A DNA stretch of 64,000 bases from Pelagomonas calceolata (Eukaryota > Sar > Pelagophyceae > Pelagomonadales > Pelagomonadaceae). The notes below the pieces were generated by a model. That model made no database searches and was not told the origin of the DNA. It saw only the letters and a program-made list of their open reading frames with translations. The stretch is from assembly GCA_918797485.1 (NCBI GenBank), contig CAKKNE010000006.1, positions 2,914,001-2,978,000 on the forward strand, read 5' to 3'. Of this stretch, positions 26,501 to 34,394 are shown piece by piece (within the stretch, counting starts at the first letter, position 1; every line of letters begins with the position of its first letter). Both the position numbers and the translations under genes were made by a program.

Positions 26501-26722
26501 CAGGTTGTGAAACATGCATTTCCGCGGGTCGAGCGCGCGTTCGTCGTGCTCCTTGGCGTGGGCCTCGATGGTAGGCCAGGCAGCCACGCGCGTCCCATCG
26601 GGGCCCTCGGTCGCGGCGGCATCAAAGGCTTTCTTCTTCTCCGCGTCGTACAGCACGCCGATTTCATTCTTGATGGCTACCTCGGACAGTGGTGCGCCCT
26701 CCGTCGACACGCCAGCACCCAT
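23570..26722 (-). CDS. RelA/SpoT-like domain fused to 16 kinesin-light-chain-type TPRs
   Basis: A 1050-residue protein starting MGAGVS, a possible N-myristoylation site. Residues about 150-300 look like a RelA/SpoT nucleotidyltransferase-like domain of the eukaryotic type: WLFDITRGAAL, VRTKNRFAPP, NGYQDILMNVAVK, CELQIHLMPI, HTVYEYFRS. The (p)ppGpp-synthetase family uses such strands to bind nucleotides; activity here is unproven. Residues about 345-1030 hold sixteen 42-residue units with consensus GRDH..VA.TL.NLG.AYGDLGDHAK.RD, the kinesin-light-chain/Nephrocystin TPR type, probably a protein-binding superhelix. The last five units are nearly identical at DNA level. Stramenopiles have expanded families of this design; partner and nucleotide are unknown. 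Confidence 0.75.
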   Translation of the reverse strand: MGAGVSTEGAPLSEVAIKNEIGVLYDAEKKKAFDAAATEGPDGTRVAAWPTIEAHAKEHDERALDPRKCMFHNLKAFKAAREQIDEIARVHIKGDVKKIPWVGKNLGDECRQCGLDGKPAASLDALYEVAVLARVQFEEIMTAACPESGVKLMFAPLKGRDRAGAKARDEYADKTAPCYSWLFDITRGAALCQTEDALVSLYKALEADDRVDIVRTKNRFAPPLFNGYQDILMNVAVKVENVSHMCELQIHLMPIKESEALHQSHTVYEYFRSFFLGNSDAVAQRLEMLCKLPVDEANDVEELVDHVLGSDADASLLEGLCDLLESIQESAGVVKVREAILAERERAFGAESKETGVALGNLGNAYADLGDHAKARDIQERALAIKERAYGRDHVQVATTLTNLGSAYGDLGDHAKERDVLERALAIKERAYGRDHVQVATTLTNLGSAYNSLGEPAKARAIYERALAIEEQAYGRDHPSVAPTLTNLGCAYGDLGDHAKKRDMLERALAIKERAYGRDHASVALTLSNLGCAYGDLGDHAKKRDMLERALAIDERTYGRDHVNVAGTLGNLGNAYGALGDNAKKRDMLERALAIKERAYGRDHAQVAITLNNLGLAYGDLGDHAKSRDVLERALAIKERAHGRDHPKVAGTLNNLGNAYGALGDQAKKRDMLERALAIKERAYGRDHAQVAATLDNLGNAYGRLGDYAKQRDVLERALAIKERAYGRDHPEVAITLGNLGNAYGALGDYAKKRDMLERALAIEERAYGRDHPEVASTLTNLGDAYSKLGDHAKAREVLERALSIKERKYGRDHAQVASTLNNLGNAYGDLGDHANKRDVLERALAIKERKYGRDHAQVASTLNNLGNAYGDLGDHAKKRDVLERALAIKERKYGRDHAQVASTLNNLGNAYGDLGDHAKKRDVLERALAIKERKYGRDHAQVASTLTNLGIAYGDLGDHAKKRDVLERALAIKERKYGRDHAQVASTLFNLGIAHGNLGDNAKKRELLERALPIYTRTGNRMTKKCQKHLAELSLSSGPTSGSSTCAIQ
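23680..25690 (-). repeat. Tandem 126-bp coding repeats (TPR units)
   Basis: Sixteen 126-bp units encode the TPR array of the RelA/SpoT-like gene. Units nearest the 3' end of the gene (about 23,770-24,350) are almost identical, while those nearest the 5' end have diverged. This points to recent unequal exchange or gene conversion at the C-terminal side. Confidence 0.85.
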
Positions 26723-27096
26723 TTTGTGCTACAACACTCTATGTCTACAGTATGGAGTCAAGCTGCTCCGGGCTTTTAGGCTGCCCCAAATGCCAAATCG
26801 GTGCGCGTTTGGGCGCCTCCCTTCTTCAGCTGTAGCTGTTGTGTTAGCGCAGCCCCGACGTTGTGCTTAAGGGCAGCTGCTCGATAAGCATGAGCATCCC
26901 TGAGCATCGCACAGATCGGGCGCGCGCTACAAGCTCGTACGCCGCCGCCGCGCCGCGCCGGGACGAGAGGCGGCGAGACCCCTACCAGCAGTAAGGAGAC
27001 CTCCCGGACCCCCGAACGACATCTCACGGAGAAAAAATAAGGAAACGTTGACGCCGCCGACGCGGCGACTAGCACTAGAGACTAGACTTGATAAGG
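26723..27096. other. Intergenic region, 374 bp
   Basis: It holds the promoter of the TPR gene and the 3' end of the pyrophosphorylase gene, both on the minus strand. A CTAG-rich stretch (GACTAGCACTAGAGACTAG near 27068-27086) is visible but does not match the recurrent promoter motif well. Nothing else recognised. Confidence 0.4.
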
Positions 27097-28908
27097 TTAG
27101 GCCACCACGCATCCCGCGCACCCCTCCTCGGCCGCGCGCCGCGCCACGACGCCGCTGCCCTCGCTCGTCACGACCCAGGACCCGCTCGTAAAGTCGAACG
27201 ACGGCACGTCGCCGCCCCTGACGGTGACGTAGCCGCGGATCGCCGTGGCTTCCGGCGCGTCGCCCGGCGCCGGGCCCCGCACGAAACCCGCGTTCGCCGC
27301 GACGCAGTGCTCTATCGTGCACGACGCGCCCGGCGCGCATTTGACGACGAGGCCGCCGTCCAATTGGAGCGACTTCACGGTGACGTCGCCCTCCAGTATT
27401 AAAGTGGAGCGCTCCGTCACGGTCACGAATTTTGGGGAGGGCACGCGACCCTTCAGCGCCTTGAGAGAGGTGGCGAAGGACGGCAGGAGGACGATGGCCG
27501 GCCTTAGATTGTCGACGGCGACGCCGCCCCACGCCTCCGGCATGGACTGCTTCTCGACGGCACACCCGCACCACCGTAACATTTCCGCGCAGTGGGCGTA
27601 CTGGTCCGCTTCTGCCGATAAAGCACACGCTGGTGGACTTTTCGTGGCGGCGTCGGCCGTGGCATTTTTACAGGGCGAGAACGAGATCCAGGCGTCCACG
27701 GACGTAAAACCGACCTTCTCCTCCTTCGCCAACACCTTGGGGTAGTCCTGCATCATGCATTCCAACCGGGCGGGCTTCTTGAAGGTCGTCTTCGTCGAGT
27801 CCGCGTATTTGGGGTTCACGAACTCGCCCATGACGCCGCGCGTCTTCTCCAAAGTTTGGGCGTAGGGCCCACACGCCAAGACGAACTGGTTGATGTTGCC
27901 CGGGTAGGGCGAGTGGACTCCGTCGGCGCCGGCCACATCTCCTCTGGGATCGACGGTAGCTTTCAGGAGAGGTCCCAATTGATTGTACTCGACGTTCAGC
28001 GTCATCTCGCGGCCATCTTCATGCGTTAATTTGGCCACGCCGCCCACGGCCTGGCCGGGCAATCTAGGAACGGTCAGAAAGTTGCAGTGCAAATTATGTT
28101 GTTTCGACACTCCTAACGTAGCCAACAACGGTCGAAATCCTAGAGCGTTCGTGTCCTGGAAGAAGTAGACCCACTTCCGGCCCTGCGAAGCCCACTTCTT
28201 CACGAGACCGGACTGATGTAACAAAACGTGGACGTCGCCGTGGCCGTGGGGCTTGGCCTGCACCTCATACGTTGATAAGGGTGCTATTCTAGCGTCGTTG
28301 TCCTGGAGCGCGGGCACCTTTTCCTGCTTCATGAGCGTGATCTGGCCCTTGGCGGCTCCAAAGTCGTTATTTTCCTTCAAGAGTTGCCGCGTCATGGCCT
28401 CGGTGTCGCCGGACACCATGATGGCCAAAGGCAGCCGGTCACCTAAGGCTAGTAACGTCTTGACGTAGTACTCGAGGTATTTCGTCGCCGACGCCGTCTC
28501 CGTCGGCAGCTCGACCTTGATGCGGGAATAGCCTAATCTTTCGCCCAAACCGCCCGCGACGAGCACGAAGGCGCATTTGGAGACCTCTTGACTGCCAAGG
28601 TCCTCCGCTTGCAACCAGGCCTCGCTGCCGAACTGCAACGATTCGCCTTGGGGCACGGACGGCGTCCAGCCCTCCAAGGGGTTGGCGCCCTTGGCCGACG
28701 CCGCTAACAGATCGCGCGCCGACGCGAGGTAGGCTTTCAAGCCGCCGGGATACGCGCCGTCGAGGGTCGCGATTTGATCGTAAAACGCCTTGCGCTGCTC
28801 TTTCGTGTCGCTCGCCTTCCAGTCCTTGTAGAGGTGCTCCTGCTTCTCGGCGATGAGTATATCGCGCAGCTTCTGCTGCGCCGGCGTGTCCGCTGGGTAC
28901 TCGCTCAT
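27097..28908 (-). CDS. UDP-sugar pyrophosphorylase (USP-type)
   Basis: 603 residues from the ATG at 28908 (MSEYPADTPAQQKLRD); a TTG-led extension to 29073 is unlikely. LVAGGLGERLGYSRIKVELP at about residues 125-144 is the nucleotide-binding signature of UDP-sugar pyrophosphorylases. KWVYFFQDTNALGF carries the catalytic metal region, and VGGVAKLTHEDGREMTLNVEYNQL, FVNPKYADSTKT and RLECMMQDYPK match plant USP. The enzyme makes UDP-sugars from UTP and various sugar-1-phosphates in the cytosol, feeding polysaccharide synthesis and sugar salvage. The last 130 residues form a left-handed beta-helix-like tail, usual for the family. Divergent from the CLC gene. Confidence 0.93.
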   Translation of the reverse strand: MSEYPADTPAQQKLRDILIAEKQEHLYKDWKASDTKEQRKAFYDQIATLDGAYPGGLKAYLASARDLLAASAKGANPLEGWTPSVPQGESLQFGSEAWLQAEDLGSQEVSKCAFVLVAGGLGERLGYSRIKVELPTETASATKYLEYYVKTLLALGDRLPLAIMVSGDTEAMTRQLLKENNDFGAAKGQITLMKQEKVPALQDNDARIAPLSTYEVQAKPHGHGDVHVLLHQSGLVKKWASQGRKWVYFFQDTNALGFRPLLATLGVSKQHNLHCNFLTVPRLPGQAVGGVAKLTHEDGREMTLNVEYNQLGPLLKATVDPRGDVAGADGVHSPYPGNINQFVLACGPYAQTLEKTRGVMGEFVNPKYADSTKTTFKKPARLECMMQDYPKVLAKEEKVGFTSVDAWISFSPCKNATADAATKSPPACALSAEADQYAHCAEMLRWCGCAVEKQSMPEAWGGVAVDNLRPAIVLLPSFATSLKALKGRVPSPKFVTVTERSTLILEGDVTVKSLQLDGGLVVKCAPGASCTIEHCVAANAGFVRGPAPGDAPEATAIRGYVTVRGGDVPSFDFTSGSWVVTSEGSGVVARRAAEEGCAGCVVA

Positions 28909-29056
28909 GCTGTGGATCGGCGGAGATGTCGCTGTGGCTCGAAGCTTGGCGTGGAGGATGACGGTGCAGCCGAGGTGCACTCGCAGTGGGTTTTGGCTGC
29001 AACAGTGCGGCGTATGGCCAAGATGCGGCGATGACACACCCCAAAAAATAGTCGAG

Positions 29057-29078
29057 CTAGCGTCATGTAACACACTTA
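29057..29078 (-). promoter_or_regulatory. Recurrent CTAG-type promoter motif
   Basis: CTAGCGTCATGTAACACACT then TA lies between the divergent pyrophosphorylase and CLC genes, 149 and 103 bp from their start codons. It matches the reverse complement of the copy at 51185 at 20 of 22 positions, although the outer CTAG has become CTTA. Confidence 0.45.
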
Positions 29079-29180
29079 ATTGAACTCAGAGCTGTGATTT
29101 TGAGTTCTTAGACATACGCCCCACTGAATTTGCTCTCGCAGCGCTGCATTCATACCTACACGCCAGCCGCAACCACCACC

Positions 29181-30461
29181 ATGCTCCTCCGCGCCGCCCT
29201 CCTCGGCCACCTCGCACATGCCCTCGTCGCCCCGCCGCGCCTCATCAGGCCGCGCCTGCACCTCGCTTCAACCACAACCGAAACCAAGGGCGACAGTACA
29301 GTAGAGACGCTCGCCCGCAGCGTGCAGATTGGTGCTGTGGGCGGCACCATCATCGCCGGGTTCCGCAAATGCGTGGACACGTTGCATGGGGACGTCTTCT
29401 TCAAGGGTTTGAGTTTTGACGTCTGCGCCAAGGACCCGAAGTTCATCCTCGGGCCCGTTATTGGCGCGCTGATCGTCGGTAAAGCGCTGCAGGGGGGCAA
29501 GACCGTCGCACAACTCAAAGACGTCACACTGCGGAGAGAACCGCTGAAGAAGCGGGACCAGGCGACGCGCGGCGCCGCGGCTGCCTTGACGCTCGGAAGC
29601 GGCTGCTCTTTGGGTCCGGAGGGGCCCTGCGTCGAGCTGGGTGCCGCGACGGGCCAGTGGGCGGCGTCCCAAGGCGGCAAGCCAAACGCGCTGGCCGCGG
29701 CCGGCGTCGCCGCCGGCGTCGCGGCAGGTTTTGATGCCCCTACCGCTGCGGTAGCGTTTGCCTTGGAGTCTGATACTAAAAATGCTGATACGACGGCCGC
29801 GGTGTCCGCAATTACGGCGGCGGGCGTCGCGTCCTACGTCTCGCGCGCTCTGTTAGGTGTTCCTAGCACCACTAGAAAAGGCAGCAAAGGGCTCGCAGCA
29901 GTCGTGACGAACTGGAAACTGACAGATGTGGGACCCCTCATGAGCGTGGCGCAAGATGTTGTCATAGCCTCCTTCGTCGCAGCGGTCTTCGCCAAGGCCT
30001 TGCGAACGAGCGCCGACTTGTTCAAGAGGGCGCCGTCCGTCAACGACTCGTTGGATGCAGCTAGAGCCGCGGCCATCACCGGTGCGATCACTCTAGCGGT
30101 AGGTTCGCCCATGATTCTGTTCTGGCACTCGGCGCCCTTTAAAGCTGCCTTAGCCGGGTCGTTGTCGCGGAACCGCGTGCTGACGCTGGCTGCGGCGAAG
30201 GTCGCGGCGACTGGTGCTTGTGTCAGTTCGCCCCTGGTCGGAGGCCTCTTCGCACCCACCCTAATCCTGGGCGCGCTCGGCGGCGCGGCCGTGTCGCCGA
30301 CCGTCGCGCGCTACGCCGCCGCGGCCTGTCTCGGGGCCTTTTTCGGCACTCCCGTCACCGGAGCACTATTGGTCGCGGAACTGCTCAAGGCGCCGGCGCT
30401 GGTGCTGCCTTCATTTATTGCCGCGGTGCTCGCGCGGGCGCTGCTGCAGCGGGCGGAGTGA
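29181..30461 (+). CDS. CLC-family chloride channel/transporter, probably plastid
   Basis: 426 residues from the ATG at 29181; the frame upstream begins with TTG. The leader MLLRAALLGHLAHALVAPP is a signal peptide followed by AHALVAPP, compatible with plastid routing. The CLC core shows GSGCSLGPEGPCVELGA (residues about 138-154), equivalent to the GSGIP and GxEGP selectivity motifs, then GVAAGFDAPTAAVAFALE, and near the C-terminus GGLFAPTLILGALGGAA and FFGTPVTGALLVAEL, the GxFxP region. The Glu in GPEGP is the gating or proton glutamate position. There are no CBS domains. It could be a thylakoid or envelope anion channel regulating proton-motive force; this is inferred. Confidence 0.88.
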   Translation: MLLRAALLGHLAHALVAPPRLIRPRLHLASTTTETKGDSTVETLARSVQIGAVGGTIIAGFRKCVDTLHGDVFFKGLSFDVCAKDPKFILGPVIGALIVGKALQGGKTVAQLKDVTLRREPLKKRDQATRGAAAALTLGSGCSLGPEGPCVELGAATGQWAASQGGKPNALAAAGVAAGVAAGFDAPTAAVAFALESDTKNADTTAAVSAITAAGVASYVSRALLGVPSTTRKGSKGLAAVVTNWKLTDVGPLMSVAQDVVIASFVAAVFAKALRTSADLFKRAPSVNDSLDAARAAAITGAITLAVGSPMILFWHSAPFKAALAGSLSRNRVLTLAAAKVAATGACVSSPLVGGLFAPTLILGALGGAAVSPTVARYAAAACLGAFFGTPVTGALLVAELLKAPALVLPSFIAAVLARALLQRAE

Positions 30462-30486
30462 TTTAAGTTTTGGAGATTTACTACGC

Positions 30487-30771
30487 TTAAAACTCCTTGC
30501 CCTCCTGGCCGGACGTCCGGTCGTGGTAGTAGCGCTCGTCGACGAGCGCGTTCTCCTCGTCCGTGATGCCGGGAATGTATCGTCTTGCTTTGCCATCGTC
30601 GTAGTCGCGGGTGCGGTAGCACCGACCTGCGTGCGAGAAGGTCGCGTCGATGGCGTGCGAATTGGACCTTAATTATGCGCACTGGCAGCGACGGCAGCCC
30701 ACGCAGATGAGAATCGCGCCGACGATCGCGGCGGCCGTGATCAGGCCGGCGTAGAGCGGTTTCATCGGCAT
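30487..30771 (-). CDS. 72-residue single-TM protein, two exons split by a 66-nt mini-introner
   Basis: Exon 1 (30771-30693) encodes MPMKPLYAGLITAAAIVGAI and on to ILICVGC, a membrane helix; exon 2 (30626-30487) continues RRCYRTRDYDDGKARRYIPG and ends GQEGKEF at a TAA. Neither exon is long enough to stand out alone. The joined frame is exactly 73 codons including the stop and has sensible codon use. Cys residues at the membrane-cytosol border (CVGCRRC) could be palmitoylated. No family recognised. It is convergent with the CLC gene, whose stop is 25 bp away. Confidence 0.55.
30627..30692 (-). mobile_element. 66-nt mini-introner intron with 7/8 target duplication
   Basis: On the minus strand the element (30684-30627, 58 bp) runs from CAGTGCGCATAATTAA to CTCGCACGCAG and contains the CGCCATCGACGCGAC core of the large introners. 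It is flanked by GTCGCTGC (30692-30685) and GTCGGTGC (30626-30619), a target duplication with one mismatch. The 5' GT is the start of the upstream copy and the 3' AG is the end of the element, so splicing restores the original frame. Confidence 0.7.
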
Positions 30772-31132
30772 CGTCGCGCGCGAGAGCGATCTGACCCAGT
30801 CGAGACGACGACGGTGGATACTTTGTCCGCCCGCCGCGGTCGGTCCGCTGCGAGCAATGCGAATCACTAGAGACAGGCCTCACAGAGTCACAGGAGCAGT
30901 CTAACCTGAGACTCACGATCGGTGGATCGCGACGAGCCCAGCCAACCCGTGGCGTACCCAACCACCAAGAGAATGTGCCTGTCGACGACGCCAACGACGA
31001 GCCTCGGAGAGTGAGCGCCGAGCATGCCCTGCTGCAATTTCAGTGCAAAACGGGTTTCTCGTCGCACGACTCTCGCTCCACGACCAGGAGCAAGTATACA
31101 CGTCTTCATTAGGACAGGGGAGAGGGGAACAA
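30772..31132. other. Intergenic region, 361 bp
   Basis: It lies upstream of the 72-residue gene and downstream of the PARP-UBC stop. I find no good copy of the recurrent motif and no convincing ORF. Confidence 0.4.
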
Positions 31133-33364
31133 TCACCACCCGTTCGCCGCGTGGTGCCGCAGCATGCGGTCGAAGGCCGACCGCGCCTCGTGCACAGTAT
31201 ACTCCTGGAGCGGGTCGCGGCAGTAGCGGCGCTGGAGGTCGACGCGCAGCGGCCCCGAGCGCCCGCCCGGCCCCGTGGCCGTGCGTATCAATTGCGACGT
31301 CGTGTCGAGGAAGTTCGCGAACACCGTGTGCAGGATCGCCTCGACGTTTAAGGACGGGTTCCACGACCCGGGCGATCCGGAAGTTGTCAAAGCTTCGATG
31401 CAGATGGCCCCGCCGGCGGTCACGTGGCCCGTGTACCAGCAGAAGCGCGGCGAGACGCAGCGCAGGAAGAACGGCCGCGTCGGGTAATCCGAGGGAAACG
31501 TGATCTCCATGCGGATCGGAACGCGCAGCTGCGCCAGGTCTCCGTTGAGATCACGGCCAGCCGGGCAGTCACCGTCGAAGTCCGCGACGGAAAAGCGCCA
31601 CGTAGTCGCCGCGTCGCCGACGAGTTCCAGATCATGAACGCGCGGGGCCGACGCCCACTTCCGCAACGACTGGAACTCGCTCATGATGCGAGGAACCCCG
31701 GTCTTGCCCAGCCACTTCGGCGGCGCGCCCGGGGGACCTTGAGTCCGCTGGGCCTTCGCGGGCGGCAGCTCCGGCGGCGGGGGCGGCTCCGTTCGCGGCG
31801 CGGGCGTCACGGGCCGCCGCGCACTTTTCAAGGCGTCGACGCGCGCCCGGACTTCCCGATCAAACGCCGGCGCGAGCGTGTTCTCGCCAGCCGCGTCGCG
31901 CGCCTGCAGGGCCTCCCCCCGATACACGAACAGGAACCGCGTCGCGACCGCGTCCTCGTCGGGGACCACCCAGATGTTGGCACTCTTGGTAATTCCAGGA
32001 ACTTCAGCCACCTCGCACAACGCAATAATCCTCAGGTCCGGCGACCCGAAGAAGGAATCGTTGAACTGCGGCGTCTCGGGTTCCGGAGCCGCGGCGCCGG
32101 CGCGTCCCGGAAGCGCGCCGCGGTGCTGGCGCCGGGCGGACATGGCGTAGCGAATAGAATACGACAGAGACGTCGAGACATACACGCCAGCCCCGTGCGC
32201 GGCGCCGTGGAGCTGCAATTTCGTGCCCGACGCCGACCGCAGGCCGGATCGCAAGATACAATGCCAATTTTCGGCCGGCGAGCCGTGCCACGCGAACTTG
32301 CTGCCGTGCCGCGCCTTCAAAGCCGCGAACCTAGCTTGCCTCGCCGGCGGCTGGCTCAACATAATAAACTGGCGGCACGTTGCTTCCGGCGCGATGCGCT
32401 CGAGCAACCGCATATTCGGCGGCAGCGCAACCAAATGAGCCTTGTTCGACGTCATGATCCAGCGCAGGGCCGCCGGCGCTTGCTTATCGACCTTGAGCAA
32501 AGCGCCCTCCACCGCCGCGAAGCCGGCGGCCGACTGGCCGTCGTTCCGCGCCGTCTCGTGGATGCGCTCGAAGGACGGGAAGCGGTCCAAAATCTTCGCC
32601 GCGGCGGCCGCGCCGACGCTCGTGCCGTCGAGGACGCAGGGCGGCTGCAGGATGTCCGCCGCGCGCCGCGACCGCGCGGCGAGCCGAGTCGTCGCGACGA
32701 GCAGGTCGAGGACGTCGGCGCGGGCCGCGAGGCACGTCGCGCCGACGAGCAGCTTCCCAAAGGTCTCGAGCTGGTGGGCACACAGGGGCCGCCCGCATAC
32801 CGACGGCAGGATCGAGGCTTCTCCGAACGCTAGAGGGGCATCACATATTGCACAGACGTCCGCTAAGGAGCCCATTCTCTGATTTGCGTAGGCGAGCGTT
32901 GCGTAAAGCAAGCCCTCGGTATCTCGTTGTCGTTTGTGCAGGGGCGAGCGCCAAAAAGCCTCCAGCAGCCGTTCGACCTGCCGCCCGACGATGCAGCCTT
33001 CGGGGGCCGTGACTGTGATGCCAGCGTCGCAGTAGCCGGACGCGTACTGCGTCGCGCCACCCGAGAACACGAGCTTTGCGGAGAGCGGCGCGGTCAATCC
33101 CCAAGCTTGCCGTGTCTCCGCCGAGGCTTGCGACCGCGTCGGATCAATTTTGAGGGTCACGATGAGCGTCCGGCTCCCCTTCGTCGTCGACCGCTCCGCG
33201 CTCTCGTCGCCGAAGCGCGCGCAACACCGGGCGACGTCGACGTCGAGCTGGTCGCCGGCGTCGGCTACCGGGTCGGTCGACGCTTCGGATTCGTACGCGT
33301 AGTCATCTTCGGACTCCTCTGCTTCGTCATCGCTGGCGCTGCGGAGGTCCTCGACGTCGGCCAT
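31133..33364 (-). CDS. PARP catalytic domain fused to an E2 ubiquitin-conjugating (UBC) domain
   Basis: A 743-residue protein with ATG at 33364. An acidic N-terminus precedes a helical region. The ADP-ribosyltransferase core at about 300-470 shows KFAWHGSPAENW (NAD-contacting HG), GAGVYVSTSLSYS (Tyr) and a late strand ALCEVAEVP with Glu at the third position of the H-Y-E triad. This is nearest to PARP6/PARP8. After a Pro-rich linker, about 570-735 is a UBC fold of the UBE2Q type: ITFPSDYPTRPFFLRCVSPRF, then GGAICIEALTTSG with the likely active Cys. The HPN motif is missing, as in UBE2Q. The fusion would couple ADP-ribosylation with ubiquitin transfer; similar PARP-UBC fusions are known in other eukaryotes. 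Confidence 0.85.
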   Translation of the reverse strand: MADVEDLRSASDDEAEESEDDYAYESEASTDPVADAGDQLDVDVARCCARFGDESAERSTTKGSRTLIVTLKIDPTRSQASAETRQAWGLTAPLSAKLVFSGGATQYASGYCDAGITVTAPEGCIVGRQVERLLEAFWRSPLHKRQRDTEGLLYATLAYANQRMGSLADVCAICDAPLAFGEASILPSVCGRPLCAHQLETFGKLLVGATCLAARADVLDLLVATTRLAARSRRAADILQPPCVLDGTSVGAAAAAKILDRFPSFERIHETARNDGQSAAGFAAVEGALLKVDKQAPAALRWIMTSNKAHLVALPPNMRLLERIAPEATCRQFIMLSQPPARQARFAALKARHGSKFAWHGSPAENWHCILRSGLRSASGTKLQLHGAAHGAGVYVSTSLSYSIRYAMSARRQHRGALPGRAGAAAPEPETPQFNDSFFGSPDLRIIALCEVAEVPGITKSANIWVVPDEDAVATRFLFVYRGEALQARDAAGENTLAPAFDREVRARVDALKSARRPVTPAPRTEPPPPPELPPAKAQRTQGPPGAPPKWLGKTGVPRIMSEFQSLRKWASAPRVHDLELVGDAATTWRFSVADFDGDCPAGRDLNGDLAQLRVPIRMEITFPSDYPTRPFFLRCVSPRFCWYTGHVTAGGAICIEALTTSGSPGSWNPSLNVEAILHTVFANFLDTTSQLIRTATGPGGRSGPLRVDLQRRYCRDPLQEYTVHEARSAFDRMLRHHAANGW

Positions 33365-33777
33365 GATTGCTGCGGTGCTGGCGGCGCAGTCTTACGGTCG
33401 CTGGCGCGGCAGACGGGCTCGCGTCGGCCGGAGAGTCACCAGAGAGGTCAATCTCTGGAATGGATCAGGTGGCGCACGGGGGCAGACACTGCTCAGACAG
33501 ATCGTCGCAGCGCGTCGAAGCGTTTTTCTGGCTGCGGTTCGGCCCTGCAATGCGCTCCGCGCAAGCGGACCTTCTCCGGCACCGCGTCCAAAACTCGTGC
33601 TTGCTAGTGTCTTACAGCCGCTAGCCTGATCGACTGCCCTGCCAATTTTCAAGAAAACGGGCCGTCTTGTTGCATTTCCTTGACGAAACTTGTTCACTGG
33701 GTCTTCTCTGGTAGCTCCGCACCAGCTGTATAAGCCGCGGGCAGCCAACAGTTACGCTAACACATCCCCAGAGCAGC
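33365..33777. promoter_or_regulatory. Divergent 413-bp promoter with a CTAG motif at 33604-33624 and a half copy at 33389-33404
   Basis: A full 21-bp copy (core GTCTTACAGCCGCTAG) lies 154 bp before the ATG at 33778. A second, partial copy GTCTTACGGTCGCTGG lies 25 bp before the PARP-UBC start. No gene is evident between. Confidence 0.5.
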
Positions 33778-34356
33778 ATGCTCTGGCCAACGATGATCCT
33801 AAGCGCTCACGCCGTCACTTTTGCTCCTAAAGCACTCAAGTTCCCGTCTCGCGCGACGCCGCCAGCGGACGTCGTCGTCGCACAGCTGGACGCGCTTCGA
33901 CGAAACGACGTCGCCCGGACCTACGAGCTCTTCTCGCGCGCTCGTAGGCTCGCCATCGACGAGGCGGCGCGAGGCGACGCCCGCCACTACGAGGTGTCGC
34001 GCGAAGTCGTTCTGCAAAAGCTCGAGATAGCGCTGCGCGATTCGTGCCCGGGACTGATCGGCCACGACAGGTACGAGATCTCCTCGTCGCTCGCGATCCG
34101 CGAATACGATGGCGTGCACCTGCCGCAGTGGCGATGTCGCGTCCGGTGCCGGACCGGTTCCAGGACGCGGGCCTTCATTTTCCACTGCACGCGCCAAAGC
34201 GACCCGCCCCCTCCAACAATAGACTTCGACGATCGGTTCGACGAGTCCCGTCTCATCGACGGCTTCGAGGGCTGCTGGTTCGTCTGGCGGATCGAGCCCG
34301 ACGACCGGGGCTTAGCCGTCGCCGCGCCGGCGCCGGCGCGGCTCGTGCCCGCGTAA
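33778..34356 (+). CDS. Plastid-targeted DUF4864-like protein
   Basis: A 192-residue protein. The leader MILSAHAVTFAPKALKFPS contains TFAP at the predicted signal-peptide end, a good ASAFAP-like plastid motif. The body VVVAQLDALRRNDVARTYELFSRARR and GHDRYEISSSLAIREYDG matches the pattern I know from DUF4864 proteins of plants and algae, in which VxxQLxALxxND, an aromatic FxxASP and a YE.LS strand are conserved; the P of ASP is absent here. It is a small NTF2-like alpha+beta fold, function unknown. Its stop lies 38 bp from that of the receptor-like kinase gene, in convergent orientation. Confidence 0.6.
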   Translation: MLWPTMILSAHAVTFAPKALKFPSRATPPADVVVAQLDALRRNDVARTYELFSRARRLAIDEAARGDARHYEVSREVVLQKLEIALRDSCPGLIGHDRYEISSSLAIREYDGVHLPQWRCRVRCRTGSRTRAFIFHCTRQSDPPPPTIDFDDRFDESRLIDGFEGCWFVWRIEPDDRGLAVAAPAPARLVPA

Positions 34357-34394
34357 TTGAACATAGATGTGGCTAGACCTAGAAGTACAACAAG

